A DNA stretch of 64,000 nucleotides from Ridgeia piscesae (GCA_025642075.2 JAODUO010000543.1:70001-134000), one strand, 5' to 3'; numbered from the stretch's first letter, positions 37,917-51,816 are shown. Notes: generated by a model from the letters alone, not told the origin. A program made the numbers and translations.

Positions 37917-38260
37917 CACATATTATTCTTCGGTATTTTCTTATTTGCTTTAATTATATTATACTTGTTATTGTAACAGTTGCAGTTGCAGTTGCAGTTG
38001 CAGTTGCAGTTGCAGTTGCAGTTGCAGTTGCAGTTGCAGTTGCAGTTGCAGTTGCAGTAGCAGTAGCAGTAGCAGTAGCAGTCCATTGGAAGTATGATGT
38101 ATCGAGCAGCCGTAGAAGTGCCACAAAGGGCCTAGGGAGTCTAGCCCGTCATATCGTCGTATCACCACTGCGTAGGGGACGGGAAATTCGCCTTGGGTTT
38201 TTGCATCTCAGGATTCGTACATTAAATGATTACTCATCTTCGTCTTCTGCTGCAGAGATG
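37917..38260 (-). mobile_element. Dispersed element X, copy 3, with internal TTGCAG expansion
   Basis: Reverse orientation: the terminal ATTCTTCGGTATTTTCTTAT sits at 37923. (TTGCAG)n from 37978 to about 38082 lies where other copies have a single AGTAGCAGTCCCAGTCC. Homology resumes at TCCATTGGAAGTATGATGTA. Confidence 0.78.
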
Positions 38261-38734
38261 CATTGGATCTGCCCTGCACAGATAAGACCTATGGTTTCTT
38301 AATACTGAGTCTTACTATGAATACACATGACATGTTGTCTGTGTTCGGAACATCTACACCTGGCAACTCTACAGAGTTGTCAGTTGTTGGTTTTCACGTT
38401 CCTCGTAATCTGAAGCGTCATCATGATCCGATGTCAATCATTCTTCGCGATATTCTTCTGCGTTCTCGCTGTAGGCTCTGGCAGCATCATCTCCTGTCTT
38501 GCTCTCAGCCAGTCAGTGTCAGTTGTTGTTTTCTGCCACCTTTGGTTGCACGTCACACGTTCCTTCACAGGTGTGTCGATGACAACGAATGACGTCCCTT
38601 TCTGTCTCCCTTTCCTTTCTTTTACGAAGCCTTGTGAAATGGACGTCCGTCAAGCTTTACAAGCCAACAATGTTGACAACGGTTAGACCTATGTGAAACG
38701 TGTCACTGTCGCGACACGGCAGACCCTACATAAA
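38261..38734. other. Intergenic with coding-like but unassigned tract
   Basis: The minus strand around 38400-38640 reads FVVIDTPVKERVTCNQRW and DTDWLRARQEMMLPEPTA without long interruption, and the plus strand is also open. No family recognised. Possibly an old transposon ORF or decayed exon. Confidence 0.3.
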
Positions 38735-39000
38735 AATGAATAAGAATACTTTGTTAATCTCCGAAGGGAAATTACAATTATGCTTGTGTGCCGCATACAA
38801 ATATAAACATGCAAAGGTAAATACCACACATAAATAATAAATAACTATAATAAAATCACACTAAAACATAGATATAAGCATTATAAAACATTATTGAAGC
38901 CTTAAAATCACATAAAAGTATAGCTATAGACAATTAGAAAATCCCCATACACCGTCATCCATTCATTAAATGTGCGTGCGTGCGTGCGTGCGTGCGTGCG

Positions 39001-39032
<32 letters not shown>

Positions 39033-39034
39033 TG

Positions 39035-39094
<60 letters not shown>

Positions 39095-39520
39095 ACGTTT
39101 GCGGTGTGCGTGTGCGTGTGCGTGTGCGTGTGCGTGGTGTGCGTGTGCGTGTGTGTGCCGTCATGAAGTACGTCTGTCAGTTTGTTTGTCAATCGTCTCT
39201 GGTAGTGTCTGTCAAACTTGTTTTGTCTCTTGCCTGTGACACTTTCTGCCTTCTTTATGATCTTATCCAGTCTGTCTCTATCCTGTTTTGAAATATTTCC
39301 ACCCCAGCAGACATAGCTAATGGTAAGCACACTTGAAATGGAAGAAGTAAAACACATTTGTAAAATCTGAGGACTGATACCAAATGATCTTAATTTCCTT
39401 AAACAGTATAATCGACGGCCGTGTGCTTTTTTGACAATGATGTTGGTATTTTTTTCCAGCTTAAGCTATTATCAAAGGGGCCGCCTAGATACTTGTATGT
39501 CTCCTTAGCAACAAGTTGTT
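38735..39520 (-). mobile_element. Non-LTR retrotransposon 3' end (RT C-terminus), split by a GT microsatellite
   Basis: Broken minus-strand frames read YKYLGGPFDNSLSWKK, KKHTAVDY, then VLTISYVCWGGNISKQDRDR and LDKIIKKAESVTGK, the RT C-terminal pattern of RTE/Rex/CR1-like elements. The 3' UTR has ATTTCCCTTCGGAGATTAAC then AAAGTA, as in many such elements. (GT)n at 38968-39155 interrupts the frame where LHDGTHTHT begins. Confidence 0.82.
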
Positions 39521-39696
39521 AACGTTGTCTTTAGCAACGTTCGCTTATGTCTTTATCGTAAAGACTGAAAAAAGTCATCAAAATATATGACTAAGCGAAT
39601 ATGTTTCGTCAACCATTTTTTTGTCATCGTTTGATGGAGTTTTTCCTATATGCAAGACGAAAGATGACGCCACTCCAGTCACATCCACAGCGTTTA

Positions 39697-39768
39697 AACA
39701 AACAAACAAACAAACAAACAAACAAACAAACAAACAAACAAACAAACAAACAAACAAACAAACAAACA
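39697..39768. repeat. (AAAC)n microsatellite
   Basis: About 18 copies of AAAC/CAAA. Confidence 0.98.
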
Positions 39769-40020
39769 ACAAGCATACACAGAAAGAAACACATGTATAA
39801 TAATGATGCGTTCCAATCACCTCATGCAAATGGAAAATGTTAACGAAAATGTATGCGCTCTTCCAGTTTACCAGCGGTGAATGTGTAGGCTGCAACTGGT
39901 TCATGTAGAGCCAGTAAACCGGAGCCGAAGTCACGAACTGCACACTCGAGGACGGTGTGATCGGAACTCAAGAAAAGCGTTGAGGGGCTGAAAAGTGTTG
40001 CCACCTCACGGAGTCTGGGT

Positions 40021-40423
40021 AACCGAGGCTACTTATAGCACAGGTTTTCCGGAGGCTAAGGTTTTCCGGTGATCTAGGGGATTCCCCTACGCTATTGAGT
40101 AGCCGCTCAGTGATTGGCTCATTCTTATCACCGCTTTCCCGTGTGTTTTCCCCTGATCTATGTTGAGACCAGTGGCTCTTTCAGCCGTGGTTGGCTGTTT
40201 AGAAAGAACGCTCAAAGCAAAAATATAAATTATATAAACTGACGTCAGTTATCAAGCAGTGTCACCACACCGGGATTTTCAGACGCTGACGAATGTTTCA
40301 TTTTGTAAATTTTGTGGCTGTGATTGGCTAATTATCTCTGTGATAACAACCGTGCACAATATTATATGACACAACACGCACGAAAAGTATTTACAGAGCC
40401 AGAATTTAGATCGATTCAAGTGG
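40021..40423 (+). promoter_or_regulatory. Candidate promoter and first noncoding exon of the IkB-like gene
   Basis: A palindromic kB motif GGGGATTCCCC lies at 40077-40087. Others present: inverted CCAAT boxes (ATTGGCT) near 40113 and 40323, TATATAA at 40231, a full CRE TGACGTCA at 40240-40247, and a Dorsal/Rel-like GGGATTTTC at 40272. A consensus donor (TGG|GTAAGT) at 40424 would end a 5' UTR exon spliced to 43359. The start site is inferred, perhaps near 40260. Confidence 0.5.
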
Positions 40424-40509
40424 GTAAGTTTGCTCTCTGTTTGCGTACGAATATTGTTGGCCCAATATTTGTTTCTCATATTATATAAGAATAAATATTT
40501 TACAATTTT

Positions 40510-42671
<2,162 letters not shown>

Positions 42672-43128
42672 TTGAAATCACAAAATATTTACACATCTAA
42701 ATTTATCCATACCGTACGATCCACTCTGTGGAAATATGCGCTCTGCAAACAAGCTGCTATTAACACACTTCCAAACAATATCAGAGCCAGCGCAACAGTC
42801 AGTATCTTCATGACAGCACTGAAAACACATCTTTTCCAAGTTTACTTAAATTAGTAATAAATATGGACTTTTCTTGGACATGTTCTGGACAAATTGACTG
42901 TATACATTACTTTACACTGATAATTATGTCACCATTTTTATTAATACTATAATGAATGGTAATTATATTATTTCTTAATCTAAAATGTCGCTTTATTAAC
43001 ATTAATGGTATTGCTTTAGCATGATGTTTTATATGTGTCTGATCAACACAATGATGTAAAAGCCCCATGAGCGCCACCATGTGGCGGATACCGGCGCTAT
43101 AAAAATTGCCATTATTATTATTATTGTT
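42672..43128 (+). mobile_element. CR1-like non-LTR retrotransposon 3' fragment
   Basis: Encodes INTLPNNIRASATVSIFMTA then LKTHLFQVYLN, the standard C-terminus of CR1/L2-type ORF2. The 3' UTR ends GGCGCTATAAAAATTGCC and an (ATT)n tail at 43108-43128. Same orientation as the host gene. Confidence 0.82.
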
Positions 43129-43358
43129 AAATTAGGAATGATCTTGAAATTGTTATACTTGTTCTACGCATGCACAAACTGCACACATTAAATATAAGTT
43201 GATGACAGTATTGATCTATTGTTTAGTTCCTGATACCACTGCTGTGAAAGCAGTAAAATGCACAAAACTTCCAAGTGGTTGAACACTTTTGATAACGCAT
43301 TATTTCAGTCATGAAGCATTTAACGTGTTCTCTCACATAGAAGTGTTCTTATTTGCAG

Positions 43359-44055
43359 CTTCAGTACAAGACACCAACAGAGCCAGCGAGATGTCGGACA
43401 CGGTGAATATTAACACAACTACTGGTGGTGACACCTGTGGAATGTCAGAGCAACAACAAGAAATTGTCACCATTTGTCTCACCGATGGTGGCAAAATCCC
43501 AGTGGTCAGAAGTGAGGATGGACGTTTGTTGGAAGAAGTAGATTCTAACACACTTGTTGCATTGTCTGAGAAAATGCGGACAACTTGCTACGTGAGCAAA
43601 GATAGACAGAAAGAGTCGCTTGATGTCCAGGAAGATACCACCAGTTACCTACTGGAAGGATTATGTGTTGATCGGAATGTTGGAAACGACCAACAGAAAT
43701 CAACAGCTGATGACAAGGATGTCGAATGTGGTCGACAAAAAGTGTCAGTTGATGAGGATAAGAACTCAGGCATCGAAGGTGAAACTTGCCAAAATGTGGA
43801 GAAGGTCAAGGACAGTGTCAACAGAAGTGATGAAGGGGTCAGTGTTAGAGGGACACATGCTGCCTGGGAGAGAAGGAGGCTGTCTGTGTGCGCTGGTCAC
43901 AAGGTGGGGGTGGAACACGAATGGCGGTCATCAACTGACGGGGAGACAGATGAGACAAGTGATGATGACAATGACGTAGAGGTTGTCACGGTTACAGTGC
44001 ACGCACCAAGTGACTCTGACGATGAAGAGGTTGAGCAGTTCCCAATAATGACAAC
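43359..44055 (+). CDS. IkB-like gene: first coding exon
   Basis: Acceptor TATTTGCAG, 32 nt of 5' UTR, ATG at 43391 (GAG before ATG). The 221 codons include GKIPVVRSEDGRLLEEVDSN and an acidic tail DETSDDDNDVEV. Donor GTGAGT at 44056, phase 2. Confidence 0.85.
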
Positions 44056-47000
44056 GTGAGTCAACGTGTGCAAAACAGTTTATAATAAGAACTAATGAAC
44101 CATGGCCACACAAAATTGATTTCACCGGTGCATTTGTTGCTCTAGATCATACTTGATTGATCTAACAGTTACACAACCATTGCAGTTTAACAGACAGACG
44201 ATATGTTCAAACATAACAAATATTTACATATGCTTGAAGATAATCATTTCTCATATGTTACTGTATATTGGTTTACAAGTGTTGGTTTACTTTGGTCTAT
44301 CAATTTATTTATTTATTATTTATTGATTTATTTATTTTACCTATTTATTATCTTGTCTTACACTAATTTTACACAATGTCCTCACTCATTTATTATCAAT
44401 ATACCCTTTATTTTAATAACCATCTATACCTGTAAGTTATTTATTTATCATTTATTGCTATTATTGTTTACACATATTTTATGTATGGTCTTTATAAAAA
44501 TGTGTATTATTAATTTTATATAACTTATTATTAATATTCTGCATATATACATGTGTAGATAATTATACACTCACAGTGTCTTTCTCGTGCACTTTGGGCT
44601 GCAGTTACTTGTTGCCTAAACACATTGTTCTGTGTTTTTGTTCCCACAGGTGTACCCGGATGACCACTTGTAGGCTGCTTGCCCGGAGTCCAGTGAATGG
44701 CAAATCAATGCCACACATTTACAACGACATGACACGACCCTACGTGACACTTGCTAATGACGGACAGCGGAAAAACGGCACACACAAACGTGTCTGCGTG
44801 GACGACCTGGACATGTCATCAAAGTTTATGCTGCCGTGTCACCATGACACTGACACCTTCGAATTGCTACCGAATTATTTGCAACCGGGTTATCAGGGTC
44901 ATCTGCTGCAGCAGAATAGTCATCTGCAGCAACAGAGTCAAGGTCATTTGCAACAGCAGAATTATGGTCATCTGCAACTGCAGAGTCAGGGTCATCTGCA
45001 ACAGCAGAATTATGGATATCTGCAGCAGCAGAGTCAGCATCATCTGCAACAGCAGAATGGTGGTCATCTGCAACAGCAGAGTCAGGGTTATCTGCAACAG
45101 TGGAATGGTGGTCATCTGCAACAGCAGAGTCAGGGTCATCTGCAACAGCGGAATGGTCATCATCTGCAACAGCAAAGTCAGGGTCAACTGCAACAGCAGA
45201 ATGGTGGTCATCTGCAACAGCAGAGTCAGGGTCATCTGCAACAGCAGAATGGTGGTCATCTGCAACAGCAGAATCAGGGTCATCTGCAACAGCGGAATGG
45301 TGGTCATCTGCAACAGCAGAGCCAGGGTCATCTGCAACAGCGGAATGGTCGTCATCTGCAACAGCAGAGTCAGGGTCATCTGCAACAGCGGAATGGTCGT
45401 CATCTGCAACAGCAGAGTCAGGGTCATCTGCAACAGCAGAATGGTGGTCATCTGCAACAGCAGAGTCAGGGTCATCTGCAACAGCAGAATGGTGGTCATC
45501 TGCAACAGCAGAGTCAGGGTCATCTGCATCAGCAGAATGGTGGTCATCTGCAACAGCAGAGTCAGGGTCATCTGCAACAGCAGAATGGTGGTCATCTGCA
45601 ACAGCAGAGTCAGGGTCATCTGCATCAGCAGGTGAGGAGAGACCAGAGAAAAGAGCAGCTGCAGCGAGCTGCAATTGAGAAATTAACACCGATCCAGCCC
45701 CGTCCATCCACGGTCATTGTCATCACGAATGTGAACACTACTACGAGACATACTCCAGTTACTGTGACGACATCTCCAGAGCAGCTCTATCCAAATCAAC
45801 CTCTCCAATCTCCACCGCAGCTGTATCCAAATCGGCCTCTCCAATCTCCACAGCAACTGAATCCAAATCAGCCATCTCCACATCAACCTCTCCAATCTCC
45901 ACAGCAACTGAATTCAAATCAACCATCTCCAAATCAACCTTTCCAATCTCCACAGCAACTATATCCAAATCAGCCATCTCCAAATCAACCTCTCCAATCT
46001 CCACAGCAGCTGAATCCAAATCATCCATCTCCAAATCAACCTCTCCAATCTCCACAGCAGCTGAATCCAAATCAGCCATCTCCAAATCAACCTCTCCAAT
46101 CTCCACAGCAACTGAATCCAAATCAGCAATCTCAAAATCAACCTCTCCAATCTCCACAGCAACTGAATCCAAATCAGCCATCTCCACATCAACCTCTCCA
46201 ATCTCCACAGCAGCTCTATACAAATCAGCAATCTCAAAATCAACCTCTCCAATCTCCACAGCAACTGAATTCAAATCAACCATCTCCAAATCAACCTTTC
46301 CAATCTCCACAGCAACTATATCCAAATCAGCAATCTCAAAATCAACCTCTCCAATCTCCACAGCAGCTCTATACAAATCAGCCATCTCCACATCAACCTC
46401 TCCAATCTCCACAGCAACTGAATCCAAATCAGCAATCTCAAAATCAACCTCTCCAATCTCCACAGCAGCTCTATACAAATCAGCCATCTCCACATCAACC
46501 TCTCCAATCTCCACAGCAACTGAATCCAAATCAGCAATCTCAAAATCAACCTCTCCAATCTCCACAGCAACTGAATCCAAATCAGCAATCTCAAAATCAA
46601 CCTCTCCAATCTCCACAGCAGCTCTATACAAATCAGCCATCTCCACATCAACCTCTCCAATCTCCACAGCAACTGAATCCAAATCAGCAATCTCAAAATC
46701 AACCTCTCCAATCTCCACAGCAACTGAATCCAAATCAGCAATCTCAAAATCAACCTCTCCAATCTCCACAGCAACTGAATCCAAATCAGCAATCTCAAAA
46801 TCAACCTCTCCAATCTCCACAGCAACTGAATCCAAATCAGCAATCTCAAAATCAACCTCTCCAATCTCCACAGCAACTGAATCCAAATCAGCAATCTCAA
46901 AATCAACCTCTCCAATCTCCACAGCAACTGAATCCAAATCAGCAATCTCAAAATCAACCTCTCCAATCTCCCCAGCAGCTGGGTCCAGATGTCCTGGATG

Positions 47001-48751
47001 ACATAGTGGACATAATTCATGAGTACCTGAAGAGTGAGCACGTGGACCCTGTGGAGCTGCTGCTAAACATCAGCCCCGCCGAGATGGAAGAGGTGGAGCA
47101 ATGTATCAGAGCGCTGTCACTCGACGAACTGAAGTACACTGACCCAAAATATGGCGATAAGTGAGTGTGCACATTTTATTTTGTTAAGTAATTACTAACT
47201 AAACTAGCTAAACATTTAAATGAGTTTTTGTAACGCAGTAGGTGCAGAGATGCATTTCTCATCATTGTTTATTTGTTGTCAAAACCCTGAAGGAAATTAG
47301 TGGGGCCCAGTAGTGGGCAGTCACCGTTTGTTTCACAACTGCCATCTGGTGGATATCTGAAGTATGCGTGTTTATAGACGGGTGTTTTTTTTCAGCCTAC
47401 TTCACGTCGCAGTGCTTGAGAAGAAACCCGCAACATTGGTCGCTCTCGTCTCCCGCTGCCTGAGAGAAAACATCCTCGGTAGTCTCATCAACGCAGTCAA
47501 CGGACGCAGCCAGGCTAGTTCTATCTTATATGTCTCACTTCCTTTCAGGGTCCAACTGTGAAGCGGTCAGTTCTTACACAGTGCAGTGTCCTGATTAGAA
47601 TGCTTTATGATATGATGGTACCCCATGGCAGATCTAGTCATTTGAAGACTAACTCGTAGAAGTATTCAGCCAAGTTGCAATCACTGCACAATTACATTAC
47701 ATAAATATTCTACAATGTCTGTAGCAAGTAGTCATTAGTATAACTGAACGACTGGCACAATATGGGATATTAAATAAAAATTTGGAATCTCTTGATTACA
47801 CAACCTCTGCTTCAACCACTATGTCACTGCGGTCCAGGCACTTCAAGATCACTTTTAGTATGTAATATGAATGAATATTTTAGTAATTTACTTTATTATT
47901 AATTATAATAGTATCTTACTTTATTATTAATTATTTGAGTATCTTACTTTATTATTAATTTATTGGTGATGATAAGTATGGTTTATACATTATGATTTTT
48001 AGAAGCTTTTTTATTATTATTATTTAGCATATTGTCTTTATTGTATAAGCTTAATTTATTACATACATTTGATATATTCATGTTGTGTTTTATGCACCTC
48101 TGAGCAGAACTATATTCTGGATATACGGTGCTTTATAAATAAAATTATTATTATTACGCCATGGTAAATTATGATAGTCAAGAATTGTCAAGGAAAATCT
48201 TGTTAGTTATAACTGGGACACATTTTTCTTGAGCAAGCATCATTTCATGCATATCATGGACCCAGGTTGTGTGTGTAACTGTGTATATGATCCCTCGTTT
48301 TAGCCTCGGAATAATGCAATTGGAAGTTTTTATCCTCACTGAGGCTGCAGTTTGATTTTTTGTGAGTCCCACTGGAATGTACCAGATTTATTGAGGTTTT
48401 TAGCAAGCCTCAATACACGTGATATGTGCACCTATGTTGGTCAAGTCTAAGATTGCCTCAGGCCCAGGTTATACTGATTATTGAATAATTGTGTTTGTAT
48501 GTTAATAAATTATGTCACGTTGCAGACAATCCTGTACATTGCAACGGTGATGAACTGGCCAGAGGTTGTGGCATACCTTGTCAGCCAGGATGCTGACCCA
48601 AACATCTATGCCAGGGTCGCTGCCAATGGTTTGCCAACAAGAATGCAAGGGCCACTTCACTGTGTCACCCTTAAAGGCAATGTCGGGCTGGCAACGTTAA
48701 CCCATCTACTGCAGTCTCCTCGTATGGAGATCAACAAAGCCGACTCTGATG
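43391..48751 (+). CDS. IkB-zeta/Bcl-3-like ankyrin protein with giant Q/N-rich N-terminus (3' end outside window)
   Basis: Four coding exons are visible: 43391-44055, 44650-47160, 47396-47513 and 48526-48751. Phases 2, 2, 0 and 1 all match, giving 1,173 codons so far. Residues 1-300 are acidic and Ser-rich. About 304-550 are HLQQQSQG/HLQQQNGG repeats and 597-998 are NPNQQSQNQPLQSPQQL repeats. Then comes an acidic helical module (DDIVDIIHEYL, SPAEMEEVEQ), then ankyrin repeats starting YGDNLLHVAVLEKKP. The GDxxLHxAV start, the VNGRSQTILYIAT second repeat and the SQDADPN end resemble the atypical nuclear IkB proteins, which bind Rel/NF-kB dimers and modulate transcription. Family assignment rests on about 115 ankyrin residues; a cactus-type IkB or another ankyrin protein remains possible. 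The ATG at 43391 is the first in its exon after the acceptor at 43357-43358. Confidence 0.82.
44650..47160 (+). CDS. IkB-like gene: large Q/N-rich exon
   Basis: Acceptor TTCCCACAG, donor GTGAGT at 47161, phase 2 to 2, 837 codons. Two internal coding minisatellites are separated by a non-repetitive KEQLQRAAIEKLTPIQPRPS segment. The non-repeat C-terminus (46983-47160) is acidic and likely helical. Confidence 0.9.
44890..45632 (+). repeat. Coding minisatellite 1 (48-bp / 16-residue unit)
   Basis: About 15 units of HLQQQSQGHLQQQNGG, with R or H substitutions. All three forward frames and two antisense frames remain open, which is a by-product of the repeat. Confidence 0.95.
45777..46979 (+). repeat. 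Coding minisatellite 2 (51-bp / 17-residue unit)
   Basis: About 25 units of NPNQQSQNQPLQSPQQL with variants NPNQPSPHQ and YTNQPSPHQ. The last units (after 46680) are almost identical, indicating recent expansion. Long antisense frames are artefacts. Confidence 0.95.
47396..47513 (+). CDS. IkB-like gene: ankyrin exon 1, ending in a GC donor
   Basis: Acceptor TTTTTTCAG. Codes LLHVAVLEKKPATLVALVSR through NAVNGRSQ. The frame must end at CAG (47513) to join TILYIA of the next exon in phase 0, which makes the donor GCTAGT (a GC-AG intron). Confidence 0.75.
47860..48157 (+). mobile_element. Non-LTR retrotransposon 3' tail
   Basis: Ends TACGGTGCTTTATAAATAAA then (ATT)n, resembling the ends at 43090 and 37110. 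No ORF remains. The 5' limit is a guess. Confidence 0.5.
48526..48751 (+). CDS. IkB-like gene: ankyrin exon 2, last in window
   Basis: Acceptor GTTGCAG, 75 codons plus one base: TILYIATVMNWPEVVAYLVS, QDADPN, GPLHCVTLKGNVGLATLTHL, MEINKADSDG. Donor GTAAGT at 48752. The next exon lies beyond 64000. Confidence 0.88.
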
Positions 48752-51700
48752 GTAAGTGTGTTAGTCTTCCTCTATTTGGTGGGTGGCTCTGTATTCAGTT
48801 ACACATCACACGTTACAGCACTGTGCAATGATGACGTCTCCAAGTTCTGTTTCTCTGTTATAACTCACATGTTACAGCACTGTGCAATGATGACGTCTCC
48901 AAGTTCTGTTTCTCTGTTATAAATCACATGTTACAGCACTGTGCAATGATGACGTCTCCAAGTTCTGTTTCTCTGTTATAACTCACATGTTACAGCACTG
49001 TGCAATGATGATGTCTCCAAGTTCTGTTTCTCTGTTATAAATCACACGTTACAGCACTGTGCAATGATGATGTCTCCAAGTTCTGTTTCTCTGTTATAAA
49101 TCACACGTTACAGCACTGTGCAATGATGACGTCTCCAAGTTCTGTTTCTCTGTTATAAATCACATGTTACAGCACTGTGCAATGATGATGTCTCCAAGTT
49201 CTGTTTCTCTGTTATAACTCACATGTTACAGCACTGTGCAATGATGATGTCTCCAAGTTCTGTTTCTCTGTTATAAATCACATGTTACAGCACTGTGCAA
49301 TGATGATGTCTCCAAGTTCTGTTTCTCTGTTATAAATCACATGTTACAGCACTGTGCAATGATGATGTCTCCAAGTTCTGTTTCTCTGTTATAAATCACA
49401 CGTTACAGCACTGTGCAATGATGATGTCTCCAAGTTCTGTTTCTCTGTTATAAATCACACGTTACAGCACTGTGCAATGATGATGTCTCCAAGTTCTGTT
49501 TTTCTGTTATAAATCACACGTTACAGCACTGTGCAATGATGATGTCTCCAAGTTCTGTTTCTCTGTTATAAATCACACGTTACAGCACTGTGCAATGATG
49601 ATGTCTCCAAGTTCTGTTTTTCTGTTATAAATCACACGTTACAGCACTGTGCAATGATGATGTCTCCAAGTTCTGTTTCTCTGTTATAAATCACACGTTA
49701 CAGCACTGTGCAATGATGATGTCTCCAAGTTCTGTTTCTCTGTTATAAATCACACGTTACAGCACTGTGCAATGATGACGTCTCCAAGTTCTGTTTCTCT
49801 GTTATAAATCACACGTTACAGCACTGTGCAATGATGACGTCTCCAAGTTCTGTTTTTCTGTTATAAATCACACGTTACAGCACTGTGCAATGATGACGTC
49901 TCCAAGTTCTGTTTCTCTGTTATAAATCACACGTTACAGCACTGTGCAATGATGATGTCTCCAAGTTCTGTTTCTCTGTTATAAATCACATGTTACAGCA
50001 CTGTGCAATGATGACGTCTCCAAGTTCTGTTTCTCTGTTATAAATCACATGTTACAGCACTGTGCAATGATGACGTCTCCAAGTTCTGTTTCTCTGTTAT
50101 AAATCACAAGTTACAGCACTGTGCAATGATGACGTCTCCAAGTTCTGTTTCTCTGTTATAAATCACAAGTTACAGCACTGTGCAATGATGACGTCTCCAA
50201 GTTCTGTTTCTCTGTTATAAATCACACGTTACAGCACTGTGCAATGATGACGTCTCCAAGTTCTGTTTCTCTGTTATAAATCACACGTTACAGCACTGTG
50301 CAATGATGACGTCTCCAAGTTCTGTTTCTCTGTTATAAATCACACGTTACAGCACTGTGCAATGATGACGTCTCCAAGTTCTGTTTCTCTGTTATAAATC
50401 ACACGTTACAGCACTGTGCAATGATGATGTCTCCAAGTTCTGTTTCTCTGTTATAAATCACATGTTACAGCACTGTGCAATGATGATGTCTCCAAGTTCT
50501 GTTTCTCTGTTATAAATCACACGTTACAGCACTGTGCAATGATGACGTCTCCAAGTTCTGTTTCTCTGTTATAAATCACACGTTACAGCACTGTGCAATG
50601 ATGACGTCTCCAAGTTCTGTTTCTCTGTTATAAATCACACGTTACAGCACTGTGCAATGATGATGTCTCCAAGTTCTGTTTCTCTGTTATAAATCACATG
50701 TTACAGCACTGTGCAATGATGACGTCTCCAAGTTCTGTTTTTCTGTTATAAATCACACGTTACAGCACTGTGCAATGATGACGTCTCCAAGTTCTGTTTC
50801 TCTGTTATAAATCACACGTTACAGCACTGTGCAATGATGACGTCTCCAAGTTCTGTTTCTCTGTTATAAATCACACGTTACAGCACTGTGCAATGATGAC
50901 GTCTCCAAGTTCTGTTTTCTGTTATAAATCACAGTTACAGCACTGTGCAATGATGATGTCTCCAAGTTCTGTTTTTTTGTTATAAATCACAGTTACAGCA
51001 CTGTGCAATGATGAGTCTCCAAGTTCTGTTTCTCTGTTATAAATCACAGTTACAGCACTGTGCAATGATGAGTCTCCAAGTTCTGTTTTTCTGTTATAAA
51101 TCACAGTTACAGCACTGTGCAATGATGAGTCTCCAAGTTCTGTTTCTCTGTTATAAATCACAGTTACAGCACTGTGCAATGATGAGTCTCCAAGTTCTGT
51201 TTTCTGTTATAAATCACAGTTACAGCACTGTGCAATGATGACGTCTCCAAGTTCTGTTTTTCTGTTATAAATCACAGTTACAGCACTGTGCAATGATGAG
51301 TCTCCAAGTTCTGTTTTCTGTTATAAATCACACGTTACAGCACTGTGCAATGATGACGTCTCCAAGTTCTGTTTTCTGTTATAAATCACAGTTACAGCAC
51401 TGTGCAATGATGACGTCTCCAAGTTCTGTTTTCTGTTATAATCACAGTTACAGCACTGTGCAATGATGAGTCTCCAAGTTCTGTTTCTCTGTTATAAATC
51501 ACAGTTACAGCACTGTGCAATGATGAGTCTCCAAGTTCTGTTTCTCTGTTATAAATCACACGTTACAGCACTGTGCAATGATGAGTCTCCAAGTTCTGTT
51601 TCTCTGTTATAAATCACACGTTACAGCACTGTGCAATGATGAGTCTCCAAGTTCTGTTTCTCTGTTATAAATCACAACAGCACTGTGCAATGATGAGTCT

Positions 51701-51773
51701 CCAAGTTCTGTTTCTCTGTTATAATCACAGTTACAGCACTGTGCAATGATGAGTCTCCAAGTTCTGTTTTTCT

Positions 51774-51777
<4 letters not shown>

Positions 51778-51813
<36 letters not shown>
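51778..51813. other. Poly-A run inside the 59-bp array
   Basis: 36 consecutive A replace the normal TATAA step of one unit. Probably a sequencing or consensus artefact rather than a poly(A) tail. Confidence 0.8.

Positions 51814-51816
<3 letters not shown>

Noticed and set aside
44826..47041. Long antisense ORFs opposite the Q/N-rich exon
   Set aside because: The sense frame joins flanking exons in phase and continues into ankyrin repeats. The antisense frames are low-complexity mirrors (AVADDHHS, VAVEIGEVD types).
51778..51813. Poly(A) tail of a retroposed copy
   Set aside because: Both sides continue the same satellite in phase, with no inserted element or target duplication.
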